A stretch of 35,680 nucleotides of DNA. Origin: Actinomortierella ambigua (lineage: Eukaryota; Mortierellomycota; Mortierellomycetes; Mortierellales; Mortierellaceae). Under the pieces are notes generated by a model. It was not told the DNA's origin and did not search any database. It worked only from the letters and a program-made list of their open reading frames with translations. Both the position numbers and the translations under genes were made by a program. This document shows, piece after piece, positions 9,956 through 19,732 of this stretch (its first letter is position 1; the number at the start of each line of letters is the position of its first letter). Where the stretch lies: positions 1-35,680 of the forward strand of contig JAAAJB010000126.1 in assembly GCA_016098155.1 (NCBI GenBank). The letters run 5' to 3'.

Positions 9956-10813
9956 GAAAGATGAAAAAAGGAATGAGGCGTCATTTGACCCATCACGGTG
10001 GGCAGTCGTCCCCGCAATAACGGACGAGGCAGACAAGAAATTGCCGGCGAGACGCACCTCGATGATATCGAAAGTGTGGCTGGGAAGAGTGCCGCGAAAG
10101 GAAAGATAGATGAGCGTCAGCACTCCCCTTGTCAAACAAATGTAAATGAGTCCTGGTCGCTTGGATCAAGGCGGGGTGCCACCAGCAGGACGTGAAGTCT
10201 ATGGAATGGTTTGGGCGCATGTGTATTGAGAGAGACCAAACCAGGAGGACATCTTTTTTTGTGTGTGTGTACCAAGGCACATGGAAGTAAAATACATACG
10301 ATAGGTGTAGAAAAGACCAGTGGAGTGGGGAGCTTGGTCCATGCCAATCAAACTGAATGTATAACTTGCTTCACAGCCATGACCTCACTATTCGAAAACC
10401 CTTCTGACCTTGTCGGCAATACCGTCTAGTTGTAAATGGCATAGTTAATGTCTATTGCGGTACTTTGGAGGTGTTTGTGGGTTAACCAATCTGGTCTTCT
10501 GCAGAAATCCCCAGAAAGCACTCTCACTTCATCATCGCACAAACTACATGAACAATGTATTTTCTGAATATTAGCCTTAGGTCTTGCCAGAGGACCATGT
10601 CCTCGACGAGTCAAGTGTACCATCTAACCAGGACAAGCACCGTACCCTGAGATTGCGGAAAGGCTAGATGCGATGGAGCGCAAGACAACAGAGTGCTTGT
10701 AGGCACCCAAGATCATTATGGCATTCTGCAGCAAATGTATTGAATTGTAGAGTATATACAGCGGAAGACCGACTATGAGCACCGCAAGTCCATAAGATGT
10801 GGGAGGATTCGAC
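9956..10813. other. Spacer between two convergent genes
   Basis: This stretch of about 860 bp separates the 3' ends of the plus-strand Q/E-rich gene and the minus-strand kinase-Sel1 gene. It has ordinary base composition and only a short (GT)n run near 10260. I see no supported exon, RNA gene or repeat family. Confidence 0.5.
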
Positions 10814-10819
10814 TTTATT
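10814..10819 (-). terminator. Polyadenylation signal overlapping the stop codon of the kinase-Sel1 gene
   Basis: On the minus strand the last codons read AAG AAA TAA AG, so AATAAA begins inside the last lysine codon and covers the stop. Cleavage 10-30 nt downstream would give a very short 3' UTR. Confidence 0.4.
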
Positions 10820-13800
10820 TCTTAAACATTTGAAGGAACTCTAATCGGGCCCTGACATTCGTGTAGCCCTGACGAACCGCTTTGCGGTAGCATACCATTG
10901 CCTCCTCCACATTCTTCGCCACGCCTAGACCCTTCTCATACATTCGACCAAGATTGTAATGCGCTGCTGCATATCCTTTGTCGGCCCCGAGGCGGTACAA
11001 TAAGACAACATCTGAGAGATCGGTACCTGTTCGTCGGCCGAGGTAGTAAGAGCTAGTCAACCATGAGATGTGAAATTGTGCATTCAACTCTTTTTTCTCA
11101 GCTACCTTCCGGAACAAACGAAGAGCCTGATCGCCATCAGGTTCCACTCCGAGGCCAAGCTCATACATCGAGCCGAGATTGAACAACGCATGCAAGTCTT
11201 GTTGGGTAGCACTCCGACTATAACACAAGAATGCTAAGCGGTCGCTCTGTTCGACTCCGACGCCCAAATCGTACAGCCATCCAAGACCGTTTTGTGCTGC
11301 CGCATCCCCTTGCTCAGCTGCTTTGATGAACCACTTGAACGCTTCAATGCCGTTCTGTTCGACACATCGACCATACACATACATCCAACCAAGAGACCTT
11401 TGTGCCTCGACTTGACCTTGCTCAGCCGCCTTAGTGTACCACTTGAGTGCTTCGATATCACTCTTTTCAACACCGTCCCCATTCTCATGCATCAAGCCAA
11501 GGTAGAATTGAGCAGCTTTGACCCCTTGTTCGGCTAACTTGGTGAACCACTGGACAATCTTGGGGTTCAGCTTAGAAGGCAAAAGATGTCGCCCAACTCC
11601 TTGATCTGCTGCCTTGGTGAACCACTTGACTGCCTCAACATCGCTCTGTTCGACCCCCCGTCCCTCCTCAAACATCCAACCAAGGTAGAATTGTGCTCCT
11701 TGAACGCCATGTTCTGCTGCCTTTGTGAACCACTTAAACTTCTCGCTATCGTTCTGTTGGATTTGTCGAGTACGCTCTCCCATCCACCTGGACTGCACTG
11801 GCAAGGTTCCTTGCCCAGACGCCTCGACATACCACTTGACCGCCTTGGCATGGCTATGTTCAACTCCTCGACCTTCTTCATACATCAAGCCAAGCTCAAA
11901 TTGAGCTGCTTGAATCCCCTGACTTGCTGCCCACGTGAACCACTTGGCTGCCTCGTTATCGCTCTGGCTGACCCCATGCCCTTGTTGGAACATCACCCCA
12001 AGGCTATATTGCGCTGAACCATGTCCTTGCTTAGCGGCCTTCGTATACCACTTCAACGCATCGGATGTGCTCTGCTTAACTCCTTCTCCATTCTGGTACA
12101 TCCAACCTAGGTAATCTTGTGAAACGGCATCTCCCTGTTCTGCCACCATGGTGAACCACTTGAACGCTTTGTGGTTGCTTTGCTTAACTCCTCGTCCTTC
12201 CTTGAACATGCAGCCCAGCCTGCTTTGTGCTTCTGTGATCCCTTGCTCCGCTGCTTTGGTGTACCATTTGATTGCCTCAGTTGTGCTATGCTCAACCCCG
12301 TTTCCACCATGGTACATCCGTCCAAGCCGTTCTTGTGCACGGCCATAACCTTGCTCTGCTGCCATGGTGTACCACTTGAATGCTTCTGCCCTGCTCTTCT
12401 CAACACCACCCCCTCTCTCATGCATCTTGCCAAGGTAAAACTGAGCAGCCTTGATCCCTTGTTCTGCTGCTTTGGTTAACCGTTGGGCTGTCTCTGGCTC
12501 CAGCCCAAGGTGGATTATCCCAAGAGATATCCCCTGTTCTGCCGCGTCGGTGAGCCACTTGGCTGCCACATCGTCGTTCTGCTCAACACCGCGTCCTTCC
12601 TTGTACATAAAACCAAGGTCGAACTGCGCTTCCTGGCTCCCTTGCTCTGCTGCCATGGTAAGCCACTTGACTGCCTCGGCTGTGCTCTGTTCTACTCCAT
12701 GTCCTTTATCATACATTGAACCAAGGCGTATTTGTGACAGAAGATTGCCTTGCTCTGCCGCCATAGTAAGCCACTTGACCGCCTCAGGATCGCTTCTCGT
12801 AACCCCTTGTCCATTCCAATACGCCATTCCAAGATCGTATTGTGCTGTCGCATTCCCTTGTTGCGCTGCCATTGTGAGCCACTTAAGTGCTTCCTCATCA
12901 CTCTGCCCCACATGTCGACCAAGAGAGTACCATTGCCATAGCGTGTACTGTGCGTCTCTCTGCCCTTGATCTGCTGCCTTGTGATACCATCTTGATGCCT
13001 CCTCTATGTCCCATTTGACACCACCACCATACGTATACATACGGCCAATCTGATATTGAGCCTCTGCACTGCCTCCATCCGCTGCTCGTAGATACCATGA
13101 CGCAGCTCTCACATTGCTCCTCTGGACACCTTGACCATGCTGATACATCTTTGCAACACGAAGCTGTGCCACCGCTGTTCCATGCGATGCCGCCAACCGA
13201 TACCACCAGAAGGCGTCCTTGTCACTCTTGTCGACACCACGGCCATGATCGTAGATCCATCCGAGAAACAGCTGTGCCTCCGCACTTCCTTGCTTTGCCG
13301 CCATACACATGTGTGCCACCACCTCATCGTCCGTCGGTGGAAATCGACCAATATGCTGGTCGAAAATCTCGCGGCGAGTGGCGTTCACTTCCAATAGGCC
13401 TTGGTGGTCACCGTGCATCCCCAGCCGGTCACCTGTCAGATCGGACTGGTCGAAACTGAGGTCAATGAAGTTGTCATCATGACCACCATTGTTGGTGCTC
13501 TCCTTGGCTGGCTCGACATGGATGTGGACCGCCTCGCTTGCGTCTGGTCGATTCTCAGGATCATGACTCCAGCACCGCTCCGCCCACGTACGATACTCGG
13601 CTGGAGTGTCACTTGGAAACGTCTCGCGCTCACCTTTGCTGACAGCCAGAGCGACAAAAGAATCGTTGTCCTGGTCTTTGAATGGCCGTGTACTGTTGGC
13701 CGCCATCTCCCACATCACCACGCCGAGTGCATACACGTCCGACTTGGCCGTGTACACTGGCTTCTTGGCGAACAGGAGTTCAGGCGCAATCCATCGTAGT

Positions 13801-14424
13801 GTTCCTGCAAGTCCGACCCTTGACTGGCTGCTTCTTAACGATTGGAGAGTCATCGACTTGACCTTGGCCAATCCAAAATCCGCCAGCTTGACCTCCATGT
13901 GCCTGGTGAGGAGCACATTGGCACTCTTAAGATCACGATGGATGACCTTTTCTTGATGGATAAAGGCAAGACCTTGAGCAATCTCACTAGCGATTCGCAT
14001 CTTATTCGGCCAGTCATTGAGACCGAGAAAGCCCTTGACAATAGCGTGCTCAAGACTCCCATTCTCGGCCAGCTCCATGAGAAGGTAGGTGCGGCCGTGT
14101 TCCTGGTGGGTCCGGTAGAACTGGATGATGTGGCGATGGCGAAGCGTCTGGAGGAACGAGATCTCGTTCTGGATGGCCTGTTGGTCAAGGCCAGACTGGC
14201 TGAGGAAGAATGTCTTGACAGCACAGGGCTGGTTTCCCCAGTGAGCTTCATGGACAGAGCCAAAGCCGCCTGAGCCGAGTGATCTTCCTAGGATAAGAAG
14301 AGAGTGCTGATAGAACCCAATGGCAAGAGGGAGGGATGGTGAGACTTTTTTCACCTGCTTGCACGTAAATTACTCTGTCTCGACTTGGCGCCCTCCTTAC
14401 CCTGAGTGGTTGATCTGAATTCAT
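10815..14424 (-). CDS. TKL-type protein kinase fused to a long Sel1 repeat array
   Basis: Exon 1 (14424-14401) encodes MNSDQPLR. A 46-nt intron (14400-14355, GTAAGG..GCAG) precedes a long exon, giving 1187 residues. The kinase domain (about 30-290) has GSGGFG (35-40), ATP lysine K55, alpha-C E72, HRDLKSAN (147-154), DFG (167-169) and GTLRWIAPE ending at 200. The HRDLKSAN form and the W-I-A-P-E segment place it in the tyrosine-kinase-like group; all catalytic residues are present, so it should be active. A linker of about 75 residues leads into 23 Sel1 units plus a final half unit, to the C-terminus. Sel1 units form an alpha-solenoid that binds partner proteins. Kinase-Sel1 fusions form expanded families in Mucoromycota and Glomeromycotina; the upstream signal and substrate are unknown. 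No membrane segment is seen. Confidence 0.92.
10818..13286 (-). repeat. Sel1-like tandem repeat array, 23 units plus a half unit
   Basis: The usual unit is 36 residues (108 bp), with the pattern A-Q-x-x-L-G-x-M-Y-x-x-G-x-G-V and K-W-x-x-x-A-A-x-Q-G. Counting from the kinase side, units 8 (12530-12456) and 17 (11597-11523) are 25 residues, unit 15 is 34 and unit 22 is 39; all others are 36. Identity between units is high in the middle of the array (units 5-19) and lower at both ends. Confidence 0.92.
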
Positions 14425-15334
14425 TTGGCCGTGAAGGAATCGAGAGAATCGAGAAATGCAGATGGAGTATGCGAGATGGCAAGAAGAGAGAGGCAGAGCT
14501 TTTGGGTTTACTAACGTCACCCATTCATAGTTACACACGAGATGTCACAGGCGATGGCTAGGTGCGTAGAGCGCGATTCTCTCAACTCCAGGTGAGTGCT
14601 TGACCACACATAACACGTTATAATTATCTTCGCCCTACGCACTACATTCTCCCTCCTGTTGAAGCGGGAGCAATTGATCATGAATAATGCCAGCAGCCCC
14701 GCCTCCCCCGCACTTACCTGTCTCTACTTTCCACGAACTTTGTCTTTGAATATAATAAAAACGAGTGGGGGTGTAGGAAACTTAGTGTGACACCCTCATG
14801 CGAGGGCCACACCAAGCTTGAGCGCCTATCCTACAGACGTGAGGAAGAGGCCTTTAACATTCTATGACGTCTGAACTATACCCGGGACTGGTCCTGCCCC
14901 CTGCCCCTGTCTTGACCTTGCGAGATAGAGCATATGGAAACATCAGGACAAGACCAGTCCCTTGCGCCACACACATGCAGCGAACAGGTAGGCACCATTC
15001 ACTACCCTTTTTCTCCTCGCTTCTATCGCGACCATCCTATTCATGCTCTCAGTATCGAGTTTCAAGATCTTGCGCCAGTTGTCGAGCTGTCAGGTCTTCT
15101 GATAATTTTCCCGCGCACTCAAGTCGACGTATGTCTAACAGTGTGCAAGCAGTGGAGCAGGTGCATGTCCACGTCCCCCTCCCTTGGTCGCAAATTGTCC
15201 GTATGGGAGCGAGTGATGGAGAAGGGATGCTCCAAGAAATGACAAGGAACAGAAAGTAAGAACGCTAGAGTCCGTAATTGAGACGTTGGATGTTGACGCG
15301 AACTGAGAAAGACGCTATGAAGCACCAGTTCCAA
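14425..15334. other. Spacer upstream of the kinase-Sel1 gene
   Basis: This stretch contains the kinase promoter side (CT-rich on the coding strand near 14440-14490). The segment at about 15080-15240 on the plus strand reads LIIFPRTQVDVCLTVCKQW and vaguely resembles an F-box C-terminal half, but without a start exon or continuation. No gene is called. Confidence 0.4.
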
Positions 15335-16322
15335 ATCAAAACCATCATCATCACCAGCATCACAGCCATCATCACAACCATGAACCTCAACACTCATCAC
15401 AACCATGAACCTCAACACTCATCACAACCATCATAACCCTCATCGTCAACCTTCATCACAACACACATCGTCAGCCCTCATCACAACCCTCATCACAGTC
15501 ATCATCCTCATCCCTCATCACAACCCTCATCACAACCATCAACCTCAACCCTCATCACAGCCATCATCATCAACCCTCACCACAACCATCACAACCCTCA
15601 TCACAACCCTCATCACAACCATCAACCCCAACCCTCATCACAACCATCAACGTCAATCCTCATCACAGCCATCAACATCAACCCTCATCACAGCCGTCAT
15701 CATCAACCCTCATCACAACTACCATAATCATCAACCCTCACCACAACCCTCATCACAACCATCATAACCCTCATCACAACCATCATCGTCAACCCTCATC
15801 ATTAACTATTATCATCATCATCATCTCCATCATCACTACCACCACCATCATCATCACCACTATCATCAACCCTCATCATCAACCCTCATCATCAACCCTC
15901 ATCACAACCCCCATCACAGCCATCATCATCAACATTCATCACAACCATCATCGCCAACCATCAAACTCAACCCTCATCACAGCCATCAAACTCAACCCTC
16001 ATCACAGCCATCAACCTCAACCCTCATCACAGCCATCATCATCAACCCTCATCATCAACCTTCATCATCAACCCTCATCACAACCATCATCCTCAACCCT
16101 TATCACAACCATCATCACAACCATCGTCGTCAACCCTCATCACAACTATCGTCGTCAACCCTCATCACAACCATCCTTGTCAGCCTTCATCACAACGATC
16201 ATCTTCGGCCCTCATCATGAACTATTATCATCACCATCATCACTACCACCACCATCATCATCACCACTATCATCATCACCATCATTACCACCATCACCGT
16301 CGTCATTGCCATCGCCATCACA
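15335..16322. repeat. G-poor ATC / AACCCTCATCAC minisatellite, about 1 kb
   Basis: Nearly 990 bp consist of interspersed CATCAC, AACCAT, AACCCT and ATC words. The most regular arrangement is the 12-mer AACCCTCATCAC, for example around 15470-15620. The ends decay into (ATC)n (15805-15860 and 16220-16310). The plus strand is almost free of G, so the complementary strand is almost free of C. All frames on the plus strand are open for long distances only because the words lack stops. Confidence 0.93.
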
Positions 16323-16560
16323 CGTGGTTCCATCGGGGTCTTTTAGCCACCACCAATATGTTAAGAGGCGGAGCGGTATTACCTGTAGTATCTTTCTCGG
16401 CCAGTGCACCCCCCCCTTCCAATTTCCGAAAACGATACATGGGTCTGCAATCCATGGTAAGGCCCAGTTCCTCCATCCGAGGTGCCAACAAGGCATGCAT
16501 TCGATCGGCAAGCTCGCGAAGCACATGACACGATAGAGCGAGGGGAGCTTTGATAGTTGG
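16318..16560 (-). pseudogene. Possible short exon or gene remnant, unknown
   Basis: On the minus strand a frame open from 16560 to the stop at 16318 has coding-like composition: HVLRELADRMHALLAPRMEE, then LTMDCRPMYRFRKLEGGGAL. A different frame just upstream begins MADQLSKLPSLYR at 16568 and would join this frame smoothly if one base were missing near 16527. This suggests a frameshifted gene, an assembly error or an unseen splice. A possible donor, ACAG/GTAATA near 16380, would put the ~1 kb minisatellite inside an intron. No family is recognised. Its start would be divergent from the SANT gene at 16825. Confidence 0.3.
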
Positions 16561-16824
16561 TCAGCCATTTTCCATTTCTCATCTGTCTCCTTCTCTTTGC
16601 AACGTCAAACGGATGTCGACGTCGTTGCCGAAGGCCTAACCTCAACTCGCGTCTTGCATTTCTCTCAAACTTTCTTATCCTATCTAAGCCACATTGTCGG
16701 TTTTATGTAGGCTCAAAAAATATCAGATACCCAAAAATGAAAACAGGGGCAACACCACCTCCATTCTCGACAGACCACTTTCCTCTCACCCACCGTGCAT
16801 CACAGCTTCATTCATTGCAACACA

Positions 16825-18560
16825 ATGGCCTCTTCAACTCCTAAGCCAAGGTCCATGACCGCGGGTGCTCGCAACATTCTGCGTTCCAATGACTCGGCTT
16901 CTTTGTGGAACTACACCGTCGCACCTGGTACGACTACAGCAACCCTTTGGAAGCGGGCTCGCCCTGGCCCTCCTCCGGCATCTCTCGACACTGAATGCTA
17001 CGCGCAGAATGCATTGTCTGACCTGGCATGCCCACTTGTGCACCCCTCGTTCCTTCGTGCTCCCTTGACTACTCTGTTTACACCCAAACACAATACGACC
17101 TTTTGCACCACCACCACCTCTTCCTACCTCTCTTTTTTCAGTAGCTGTTTCTTGCCAGTCGTTGCCACCAAATCAAACGCCCCATGTTTTCTCACCTTTT
17201 AATTTTTTTTCCCAACTTGTAACTCGTCTTTTAGGATGGACGCATGACGAGGCTGAGGTGTTGCGCAAGGCGTTGATGAAGTTTGGTGTCGGCAATTGGT
17301 CCAAGATTATCGAGTCCAATTGCCTCGTGGGCAAGACTAACGCTCAGATGAACTTGCAGACACAACGTATGCTTGGCCAGCAGAGTACCGCAGGTAAAAT
17401 AAAAAACACTTCCCTTCCCCCTCGACCCATTCATTATGTTGGAAACGTCAATGGATTTCACCTCACCTTCTATTTTGTTCCATCGTGATATGTTTGTAGA
17501 ATTTGCTGGCTTGCATATCGATCCTCGAGTCATTGGACAAAAGAACTCGTTGATCCAAGGAGAGCATATCCGACGCAAGAACGGATGCATTGTCAACACT
17601 GGCGCCAAGCTGTCGCGTGACGAGATCCGGAGGAGGGTCGCAGAAAACAAGGAGCAGTACGTCTCAACTACGCTTACCTCCCTTTTTTTTCCTGGGAAGA
17701 GAGCTGTCCGAACAACTTTCACAGTCTATCATCGTCCTTTTTGATTTTGGCTCCTTTTTGCTAATCAGTCTTGTTGATTCATCTACAACTTCAACTTTAG
17801 GTATGAGTTGACAGAGGAGGTCTGGAAGAACATTGAACTTCCCCTGCCGGAAGATGTAAGGCGACAAAGAAATATCCTTGAAAGCCACTGCTTGATGATC
17901 ATGTTTTTTTTTTGTTTCATTGTGATCCGAAGAAATGTGAGATTAACAATCCTATCCTATGTACCTCCTCAAACCCCCTCCGCCTTCATCAGCCTCAACT
18001 CTGTAAGTAAACATATCTGGATTTCATGGAACTGTATGTTACCCATCACGCGCCATGTAGGGACAAAGAACTAACGTTATGTTTGATGTAAATACTTTTT
18101 TTTTCAATGACCATAATAGTGCTGGAAGCTAAAAAGTCTGAACGAGTCCGATTAGAGCTTGAGCTCAAGAACGTCCAACGACAGATCGCACAGCTTCGAC
18201 GACCGATTCGGGGGACGGATGTAAGCGAAAAGGTTGAGGGATTGCAACAGAATCTTCTTTTTTTTATCTCAAGCTTTGGATGTTTCTGCTCCACGGCCGC
18301 CCCTCCCTCTCCGTTTTTGTCACTATAACTTCCAACTTTCCAGTGGAGCCAATAGGAACAAATGTGCGAGGGAGTTGGCTGAAGGAGTCTGGTTGGATGT
18401 ATTGGAGAGCTAACAAAATCATCTCTTGCTCTCGTTTCCACAAACTCTCTAGACGGATAGCTCGGCATCACCCAAGACAGAGCTGGACGATGAAGATATG
18501 CAAGGAGAGGAAATCATTGAAGATCAGCCTGTAAACAAGCGCCTCAAGCTGGAGGAGTAG
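16825..18560 (+). CDS. SANT/Myb-domain protein, possible p1-like subunit of the MTA1c DNA-adenine methyltransferase
   Basis: Seven exons (16825-16927, 17235-17393, 17500-17656, 17801-17855, 17933-18002, 18120-18220, 18453-18560) join in phase and encode 250 residues. A single SANT/Myb domain spans about 35-85: GWTHDEAEVLRKALMKFGVG then NWSKII, with the spaced tryptophans of the fold. It continues directly into a conserved-looking block GKTNAQMNLQTQRMLGQQST, EFAGLHIDPRVIG and IRRKNGCIVNTG (about 95-140), then RDEIRRRVAENKEQY. A predicted coiled coil (KKSERVRLELELKNVQRQIA, about 185-204) and an acidic tail ending VNKRLKLEE follow; KRLK may be a nuclear signal. The SANT domain is plain from sequence. 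The link to MTA1c p1 is from memory of that family's pattern and needs a search. A generic SANT chromatin protein is the alternative. The start context ACAATGGC matches that of eIF5B. Confidence 0.82.
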
Positions 18561-18808
18561 ATCATCTAACAAATCTAATGTATAAACGCAAAAATCGAAA
18601 TGCCAGTGTCCTTCTTTGCCAGCAATGGCCATTAATGAGTATGAAAGCTTGCGGATAATATTACAAAGCCTTTACTTTTTTTTAAGAAAAAATAATTGTT
18701 ACATGTACGAAGCAGGGGAGAGGAGGGGAGAGGAGGGGAGAGAAGAGGAGAGAGAAAGACTGCATGGATTAAGAAGCGGACAACAACAATGACAGCGAAA
18801 GAAAAAAA

Positions 18809-19732
18809 TCATGCCACATGAAGCAAATAGCCTTGAGTGATCAACCCCTCAACATCGCTTCGCTTGACAAAATGCTCCGAGTTCTTCTTGAGGGACAATG
18901 TCGCGCCCGACTCGGTCACAATATCGCCACAGTCTCTCAGGACACGGACGGTGATGAAGACGTCCTTGGGTGGGTGCGCCATCAATCCCAAGCCCAACTC
19001 AATCTCGCCAAACTGGGACAGGTACCGGTTCCGGTTTCGCTCGTACTCGTCGAAAAACACTCGCTCGTCTGGTGACAGTAACCGAGCAGTGCCTGCACCT
19101 CCTCCTGATGTACTTCCTCCTGCTGCCGACATCCTTGACCCTGATCCCGAGGCTGACCCTGCCGCACCCATCCCTGTAGAGCTGGTTGTCTGCAGGAGAG
19201 TATCCTCGGGGAGAGTATTAAACGCCCAGGCGATCTCCTTGATCTTTTCGAGACGTTGGTGGTGATAAGCCATGAGGATCCGCTTGTTCCGCTGCATGGG
19301 GATATAGTGGACGAGGTATTTTGTCCAAAAGATTTGTGTCTGGCGCTGCATCTCGGCTCGGAGCTGGGCTTCGGACCGTAAGGCGGAAGACGATGACGAA
19401 GTCAAAGACGACGGGACAAGTGTAGACTCTTCAGGAGGGTGGTTGGACGATCCAGCCGTAGTTGGTTCTCCAAAAGTCGTGGCGGAGGAGGAGGAGGAGG
19501 CTGCTGCTGCTACTGCTGCTGTAGTAGTAGAACTGGAGGCCATGAGAAGCTCAGCTTCTTCACGAAGTTGAGCCTCGAGGATGCGAAACTCGCGAATGAG
19601 GACTTGACATGTCTCGTGTAAATGCTTGACTTCGCGAGTAATGGATCGCACCAGGGAATCATTGTAGGGCGGGAAATGATCTATGGTGCGTTTGGCTTCA
19701 CGTGCCAACTTGGATGCCTCGTCGCCATACAT
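18809..19732 (-). CDS. PSF1: GINS complex subunit Psf1
   Basis: This is a single-exon gene of 307 residues. Psf1 is one of four GINS subunits; within the CMG helicase (Cdc45-Mcm2-7-GINS) it drives DNA unwinding at replication forks in the nucleus. The start MYGDEASKLAREAKR is the classic Psf1 N-terminus, followed by FPPYNDSLVRSITREV (20-35). The A-domain helices continue with IFWTKYLVHYIPMQRNKRIL (134-153) and YHHQRLEKIKEIAW. The C-terminal B domain, mobile and needed for Cdc45 contact in relatives, ends SEHFVKRSDVEGLITQGYLL. Psf1 is usually about 200 residues. The extra length comes from a Ser/Ala/Thr-rich insertion at about 64-117 and a Gly/Ser-rich insertion at about 181-219, both in loops between conserved helices. 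It is tail to tail with the SANT gene and head to head with eIF5B. Confidence 0.96.
   Translation of the reverse strand: MYGDEASKLAREAKRTIDHFPPYNDSLVRSITREVKHLHETCQVLIREFRILEAQLREEAELLMASSSTTTAAVAAAASSSSSATTFGEPTTAGSSNHPPEESTLVPSSLTSSSSSALRSEAQLRAEMQRQTQIFWTKYLVHYIPMQRNKRILMAYHHQRLEKIKEIAWAFNTLPEDTLLQTTSSTGMGAAGSASGSGSRMSAAGGSTSGGGAGTARLLSPDERVFFDEYERNRNRYLSQFGEIELGLGLMAHPPKDVFITVRVLRDCGDIVTESGATLSLKKNSEHFVKRSDVEGLITQGYLLHVA

Noticed and set aside
15405..15767. His/Asn/Thr/Pro-rich open frame in the minisatellite
   Set aside because: The repeated words contain no stop codon in this frame; the protein is pure repeat without any flanking unique sequence.
15335..16322. Interstitial telomere (AACCCT occurs many times)
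   Set aside because: AACCCT is a rotation of CCCTAA, but the copies are single and separated by CATCAC or ATC words, never in tandem as (CCCTAA)n.
18340..18420. Possible extra exon of the SANT gene after TTCCAG
   Set aside because: Reading from this acceptor meets a stop in one frame and has no good donor in the others; exons 6 and 7 already join in phase 0 without it.
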